From positions 1-64,000 of the forward strand of contig NZ_JAMBIZ010000016.1 of assembly GCF_025291715.1 (NCBI RefSeq): a DNA stretch of 64,000 nucleotides, read 5' to 3'. The notes under the pieces were generated by a model. That model was not told where the DNA came from. It worked only from the letters and a program-made list of their open reading frames with translations, and made no database searches. Origin of the DNA: Metasolibacillus sp. GTDB lineage: Bacteria; Bacillota; Bacilli; Bacillales_A; Planococcaceae. Below are positions 59,492-64,000 of this stretch, piece by piece. Each line of letters starts with the position of its first letter. The stretch's first letter is position 1. The position numbers and the translations under genes are program-made.

Positions 59492-62400
59492 TTATTTAAT
59501 CCACTGTAAAATCGAAGGGTCTTTAATTTTGCTGTCTTCGCTTAACAGCACGATTTTCGACATAATTTCTGCTGTGCGTGGGTCTTCGTCAGCAAACGGC
59601 AGGAAAATGCGTCCACGATGCTGTGATTGAACAGCTAAAATTGGCATCATTGCGCCACCAACATTATGCACAGTACCACTGCCTAAATGGATGCTATAGC
59701 GTGCAAGTGAGCCTTCTATTAATGCATATTGCTTTTCCAGAGTTACTTGTTTTAGCTTCAGCATTTGTGTTAATTCACGTACAATTGCGGCACGTGTTTC
59801 AATTGTCGAGAAGCTCGCCTCTGGGTCTACACCACCAACATGCGCTACGCTCACGACTAAATCAACATCGCGCATTGCCTCAGAGAAAATAAGAGGTGGT
59901 ACGTCCTGTAATAATATTGGCTTACCTGTGCGACGGTTATAAAATGCGACGTATTCAAGCGTTGGTGCTTCGATATCTGCTGGTGAGAACCAATCTGCCA
60001 TGGCATACATTGTTACAACGATATCTTGGTCATAATAAATTTTGCGCAGTCCTTCATCATAGCTAGCTAACCAGCCACGTGTTTTTAATAGAGCAAGCGT
60101 TTTCTGTGGTTGAATTTGATGTCCTGCATAGCGTGAGGAAACATTTTTTTCACTTTCATCTGCATTGACAACATATAACTCACGAAATACTTGCTTGAAT
60201 GGCTGTACAATCTTTTCTGTGAAAACTTCATGCTGGATTTCAGCCCATCTTTTTGACTCATATAAATCATATGGATGTGCAATGCGCACTTCTGCATCAT
60301 CATCAAGCTCCACATCTTTAATTAAGCCAATTGTTGCACCGCTAACAATATATAGCTTTTCTAGCATCGGTGCTAAAACAGGATGTGCAAGTAAGTTCTT
60401 CATTTCACTAAATGTAAAGATAATTCCCTTTTCCATCGCATCTTCAAATGCTTTGCGTGATCTGCTTTGTTGCTCACGTAATTGCTTACGTACTTCTGTT
60501 ATTTCCTCGACAATTTTGTTCTTTTTCAGGCGAGCTGGTACAGATTTTAACGGTTTGCCAGCTTTCTCCACAACAAAATTAACAAGACCTTTGTCATCCG
60601 CCTGTAAATGTAGTGTAATATCGTCGACAGCAATAGGCTCAAAATACTTTTGAATTGTATCTAATTCGAAAATTTCCATACGCCATATAAAGCGTGTTAC
60701 ATCATCACCTAAGTTACGTGCTAAGTTTTCAGTAGCGATGCGACAAGCTAAGCTCTCACTTGCTTTTCGCTGTGCGCCAAATTGCTTGCTTTCCTGTAAA
60801 AATGTTTGAATAAATTGATAGCGCTGATACGCATCTTTCAGTGGATTACGCTTGTTGAGTGGTATAAGACCGATACAACGTAGCTTATCTTTATTACGCT
60901 TATCAGCAACTTCCTCCATTAATGGTTTAAGCTTTAAATGACCAAGTGCAGCATCTGCGAACATTTGAGAGCGTCGATGAGTCGCACCCTCTGACATATA
61001 TTTGGCACTTTCATATAGTTTGTCAAAGCGACTTTTGCCAAGCTCTTTATAGCATTCTAGTAGCCATTCCTTTGCGAAAGCACCATCATGGAATTCAGTT
61101 GCTGTAATATTCGTATAAAGTTGAATATGGCTCATGCTTTCATCGCTTAACGTGTCCGTTGTATGTGCACGGAAATACCATGCAGCACTTTCAAGCCCAG
61201 CCCAGCCTAAATATTCATTTACAAGCGAAGTATAGGCAGGTGTATACATCATCGCATTTAATAGCTCTTCTTCTGTAATATCATATGCTTTTAATGCTCC
61301 TGCTAAATTCTCTACTGTATCTTCAAGTGCTGGTTGACAATGTCTTAGCATACTTGAAAAAACTTCGCGCTTTGTATAGTCACCTGCCCATGCATAGCCA
61401 CGCACTAATGTGAGACCCTTTAAAGCATGCAAAATACGTGTAAAATCATTTACTCCAACAATCGGCATTAATGAATGATTGGCTAAATGGCTTACTTCAG
61501 TACGTAAATCACCTCGACTCAATTCAATATCGATAATACGATTGGCTGATTTATCATATACTTCAGCTAAAAATGGATAGCTAACAACCAATTTTTCACG
61601 TTTTTTTGAATTGAATAAATCTGCTGCATGGTATCGATCTTCAAGTGGGTTAAACATTTTTAAATAACAAGCGTCAATCGGTACAAGCCCTAAACTATGT
61701 GCACGTGCAATTGCTTCATCATTCGAATATAAAATCGGTAAGTAAGCAGCACCTTGCTTTGTTTCTCGGTTATGCTGTTCATGTAATGTAGTAATTGCTG
61801 CACGAAGAGAGAAGAGCTGTATGAATTGTTGCTCTGTATCAAGGTAACGCTCACAAAACCACATTAAACTTCGGTAAAGCGAGTATGTTTCATAAGTATC
61901 TTTAGACCATTCAGACTCTATATTAATACGTTTAAACCATTCTGCTGAGAGTTTTTGGAACATCTCGACAAGTGCGCTATGTGCGTAGTTGAAAATTTCT
62001 GTATGGTCGTATTCTGTATTGCAGAGCAAGCCGATAATATCGCATATTTTTTTGCTATGTGCTAATGTATTGATCCAATAATTGAAGTCATTGATATTAT
62101 CGAAATTAATCCATTGTGATAATGTCTCTCTTGCCTCCTCAGTTAAGCCTTGATCCCATGGCTCTTTGCCATAATAACCTTGTTTTGCGAAAAGGATAAC
62201 CGATAAGCAATCGAGGTTTGTAAATTGTACATCCTCTTTCCACTGTAGCCAAACATCTGCTAAAGGATAGGCGTGTATATGCTCGCCTTCAGTGCCGAAA
62301 AGTGGGCTGAAATAGTTACCAAGGATTGCATCATAACTGCTACCATTCCACCCACGTGCCTGATACTCATAGGCAGCGTTTTCCTCAAATAAATCCGATA

Positions 62401-64000
62401 GACGTCGCAGTTTTGGCTTGAGTTTTTCTATATCAAAGGATGTTATTGCTTGTGTCGCATTGTTAATTGTTATTTTTAGCGGTGGGATAGCTTCTTTAGA
62501 GTAATTTGGATTAAAAATACCATAACCACCTGCAAGTGTTTTTTGACTAGTATCTTCCACTAAAACATCAATCAATTCTTGTTCTTTGACAGTAGGCTTA
62601 GCGATAAACCCTGTAATTGTGGAGATTTCCTGACTGCTAATATTACTCGCTTTTTTTAATTCTACTAATAGCTCTAATCCACCTAAGCGTAAGTCTTGCT
62701 TCGAATTTTTTACTAAACGCTCGGCACTTTCTATTATTTTTGTCGGTGGCTGTGCTATAAGCACTTTAACAAGCGCTTGCTTTGTTGCACCAGATTTTAA
62801 ATAAAAGAGCTGCTCGACAGCTTCAATTTGCGCATCGTCTAATGGCTCTTTTTGCTCTTTAATCAACTTTAAAGCGAGCTCACGGGTGCCACGCTCCTGT
62901 AAACATTCCACTAAAAATGACTTGGCTATAGGCATTTTTAATTTTTCTACTATAAAGCCAAGCAAATTTTCACGTTGATTTGGTGTTAATGCTTCGCGCT
63001 TTTCATAAATTTTCATGACATAATCAAGGTCTTTCCAGTAAACAGCTAGCAGCATTGTTCCATTGATTACGTATTCCTTTGTCAATGTGTAATTTACCCA
63101 TGGAAGCGGCTTACCTTGTAATGTGTGCTCCTGCTTTTTCATCAGCTTAGCTACTTGCTCAAGACGTGTAATGAATGCTTTTGGATAATGCTCAAAGTAA
63201 TCAGGGTGTATATTGTTATCGTAAAAATGATATTTTGAATACATAGAGATTGGTAAAACATCCTGCATAGCAAGTGTTAAAATATCTAAATCATCATGCT
63301 CCATAATTACATCTATAATTGGGAAGCGTAAGTAAAATTCGAGATTTGTTGCATGAGCAAAGTATAAAGCTGACAGTATTTGATGTTTTTTACCTTGGAA
63401 CAGGTGTTGTAAAGCAGGCTTAATATTTTGCACATCAAGTGTAGCAATTGCCCAGAGTGCCGCATAGTTTTCAATAGCATCTTCTGATTGCAAAAGTGGT
63501 TCAATATCCCTTTTCTTCGTTAAAAGGTCATAGGAAATATCAAGCAATTTCTGTATGATTTTTTTATCATCTACAGTGTAGGCTAGACCAACCCATGTTT
63601 CTACGGCGCGTTGCACAGAGGAAAAGCGTAATAAATCGTTTTCTTTTACGAGCTTCATAAAGTAAATAAGCACTTGAGGTGTGCCTTTATCTACATTTTC
63701 TAAAATAGCTTGACGCGTACCTTCTTGACGTTGGGCAGCAAGCAATAGCTGTCCTAGCCATTCAACGAGCTTCATATTATTGCTGCCAACAATGCTTCGA
63801 ATTAATTGATGGGATAACATCGCTACATTGTTTTCACCGAAAATAGCTTCATGTACATATTGCACAGCTGCTGTATCATCTTCCGCTAATAATTGAGCAA
63901 ACTTTGCCTCAACAAAATCCTGTGAAGCGACTGGCTTTTCCTTTTGGTCAACATAAAAATTAACAATACCTCGATAATACCTTGCTTGACAGTGGCTTAG
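59492..64000 (-). CDS. DUF4132-type giant protein, C-terminal part (runs off the window)
   Basis: The bottom strand is open from 64000 to a stop at 59492 (1,502 codons). The GTG near 63865 is internal, since sense codons continue before it to the window edge. The visible N-terminal stretch is HEAT-like helical repeats (ALVKVLIAQPPTKIIESAERLVKNSKQDLRLGGLELLVELKK). The C-terminal half contains the DUF4132 core (FADAALGHLKLKPLMEEVADKRNKDKLRCIGLIPLNKRN...). The end carries GSGTVHNVGGAMMPILAVQSQHRGRIFLPFADEDPRTAEIMSKIVLLSED. No catalytic motif identified. Relatives are cytoplasmic proteins of unknown role, sometimes near MoxR/VWA genes. Confidence 0.75.
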   Translation of the reverse strand, partial: LSHCQARYYRGIVNFYVDQKEKPVASQDFVEAKFAQLLAEDDTAAVQYVHEAIFGENNVAMLSHQLIRSIVGSNNMKLVEWLGQLLLAAQRQEGTRQAILENVDKGTPQVLIYFMKLVKENDLLRFSSVQRAVETWVGLAYTVDDKKIIQKLLDISYDLLTKKRDIEPLLQSEDAIENYAALWAIATLDVQNIKPALQHLFQGKKHQILSALYFAHATNLEFYLRFPIIDVIMEHDDLDILTLAMQDVLPISMYSKYHFYDNNIHPDYFEHYPKAFITRLEQVAKLMKKQEHTLQGKPLPWVNYTLTKEYVINGTMLLAVYWKDLDYVMKIYEKREALTPNQRENLLGFIVEKLKMPIAKSFLVECLQERGTRELALKLIKEQKEPLDDAQIEAVEQLFYLKSGATKQALVKVLIAQPPTKIIESAERLVKNSKQDLRLGGLELLVELKKASNISSQEISTITGFIAKPTVKEQELIDVLVEDTSQKTLAGGYGIFNPNYSKEAIPPLKITINNATQAITSFDIEKLKPKLRRLSDLFEENAAYEYQARGWNGSSYDAILGNYFSPLFGTEGEHIHAYPLADVWLQWKEDVQFTNLDCLSVILFAKQGYYGKEPWDQGLTEEARETLSQWINFDNINDFNYWINTLAHSKKICDIIGLLCNTEYDHTEIFNYAHSALVEMFQKLSAEWFKRINIESEWSKDTYETYSLYRSLMWFCERYLDTEQQFIQLFSLRAAITTLHEQHNRETKQGAAYLPILYSNDEAIARAHSLGLVPIDACYLKMFNPLEDRYHAADLFNSKKREKLVVSYPFLAEVYDKSANRIIDIELSRGDLRTEVSHLANHSLMPIVGVNDFTRILHALKGLTLVRGYAWAGDYTKREVFSSMLRHCQPALEDTVENLAGALKAYDITEEELLNAMMYTPAYTSLVNEYLGWAGLESAAWYFRAHTTDTLSDESMSHIQLYTNITATEFHDGAFAKEWLLECYKELGKSRFDKLYESAKYMSEGATHRRSQMFADAALGHLKLKPLMEEVADKRNKDKLRCIGLIPLNKRNPLKDAYQRYQFIQTFLQESKQFGAQRKASESLACRIATENLARNLGDDVTRFIWRMEIFELDTIQKYFEPIAVDDITLHLQADDKGLVNFVVEKAGKPLKSVPARLKKNKIVEEITEVRKQLREQQSRSRKAFEDAMEKGIIFTFSEMKNLLAHPVLAPMLEKLYIVSGATIGLIKDVELDDDAEVRIAHPYDLYESKRWAEIQHEVFTEKIVQPFKQVFRELYVVNADESEKNVSSRYAGHQIQPQKTLALLKTRGWLASYDEGLRKIYYDQDIVVTMYAMADWFSPADIEAPTLEYVAFYNRRTGKPILLQDVPPLIFSEAMRDVDLVVSVAHVGGVDPEASFSTIETRAAIVRELTQMLKLKQVTLEKQYALIEGSLARYSIHLGSGTVHNVGGAMMPILAVQSQHRGRIFLPFADEDPRTAEIMSKIVLLSEDSKIKDPSILQWIK

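Overview
The window looks like chromosome from a low-GC, spore-forming-type Firmicute close to Lysinibacillus (Bacillaceae/Planococcaceae). The evidence is the arginase-sigW-rsiW-cdaA-cdaR-glmM-glmS block with a SigW-type promoter and a glmS ribozyme, two T-box aminoacyl-tRNA synthetases, surface proteins with SLH domains, strong AGGAGG ribosome binding sites and AT-rich spacers. The genus is inferred; no 16S sequence is present.

Layout. 1-1440: the tail of a 5S rRNA, a spacer with 21-bp-phased repeats and a 5S-like remnant, then tRNA-Asn, Glu, Val, Tyr, Gln and Lys. 1561-6794: a LacI-type regulator, then aldehyde dehydrogenase, iron alcohol dehydrogenase and metallo-beta-lactamase lactonase genes. 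This gene set resembles the Agrobacterium blcABC (attKLM) gamma-butyrolactone / acyl-homoserine-lactone system. A TetR gene follows. 6887-10846: a 1,319-residue SLH-anchored surface protein with a parallel beta-helix-like repeat region and InlB-type repeats. 11114-20055: arginase, then the cell-envelope block (SigW and RsiW; CdaA and CdaR for c-di-AMP; GlmM and GlmS for glucosamine phosphates), with a PfpI-family gene between glmM and glmS. 20080-20921: a Tn7-like remnant at the classical site downstream of glmS, with TnsB-site-like 20-bp repeats and a short tnsA but no tnsB, tnsC or tnsD.

21000-34670 is accessory DNA: two GyrI-like genes, an MsrA-like gene, decayed genes, GNAT, a three-operator XRE membrane operon, an AraC gene, a KAS III-like protein that has lost two catalytic residues, a BstA-like DinB protein, a secreted M28 peptidase with SLH repeats, and a lipoprotein gene with a nonsense codon. 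34703-48240: type-2 ileS (T-box), a VOC protein, a transporter plus M20 amidohydrolase operon, an ECF sigma / membrane anti-sigma pair, a truncated RidA gene, an intact Nudix gene, a Nudix gene broken by a structured 136-bp insertion, and thrS (T-box). 48290-64000: a broken DUF4279-like gene, a DUF2087-like regulator, a 48-residue membrane protein, an orphan OpuAC, two AraC regulators, a GNAT, a Na/Pi cotransporter, a BASS transporter, a sigma-factor fragment, a DUF418 protein and the C-terminal part of a very large DUF4132-type protein running off the end.

The main themes are a conserved envelope-stress and precursor core beside a Tn7 attachment site, many ligand-sensing regulators (four GyrI-like domains), an unusual number of small decayed genes, and non-coding repeats phased at 21 bp. 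I found no CRISPR array, prophage or complete insertion sequence. All family assignments are by eye; no database search was run.
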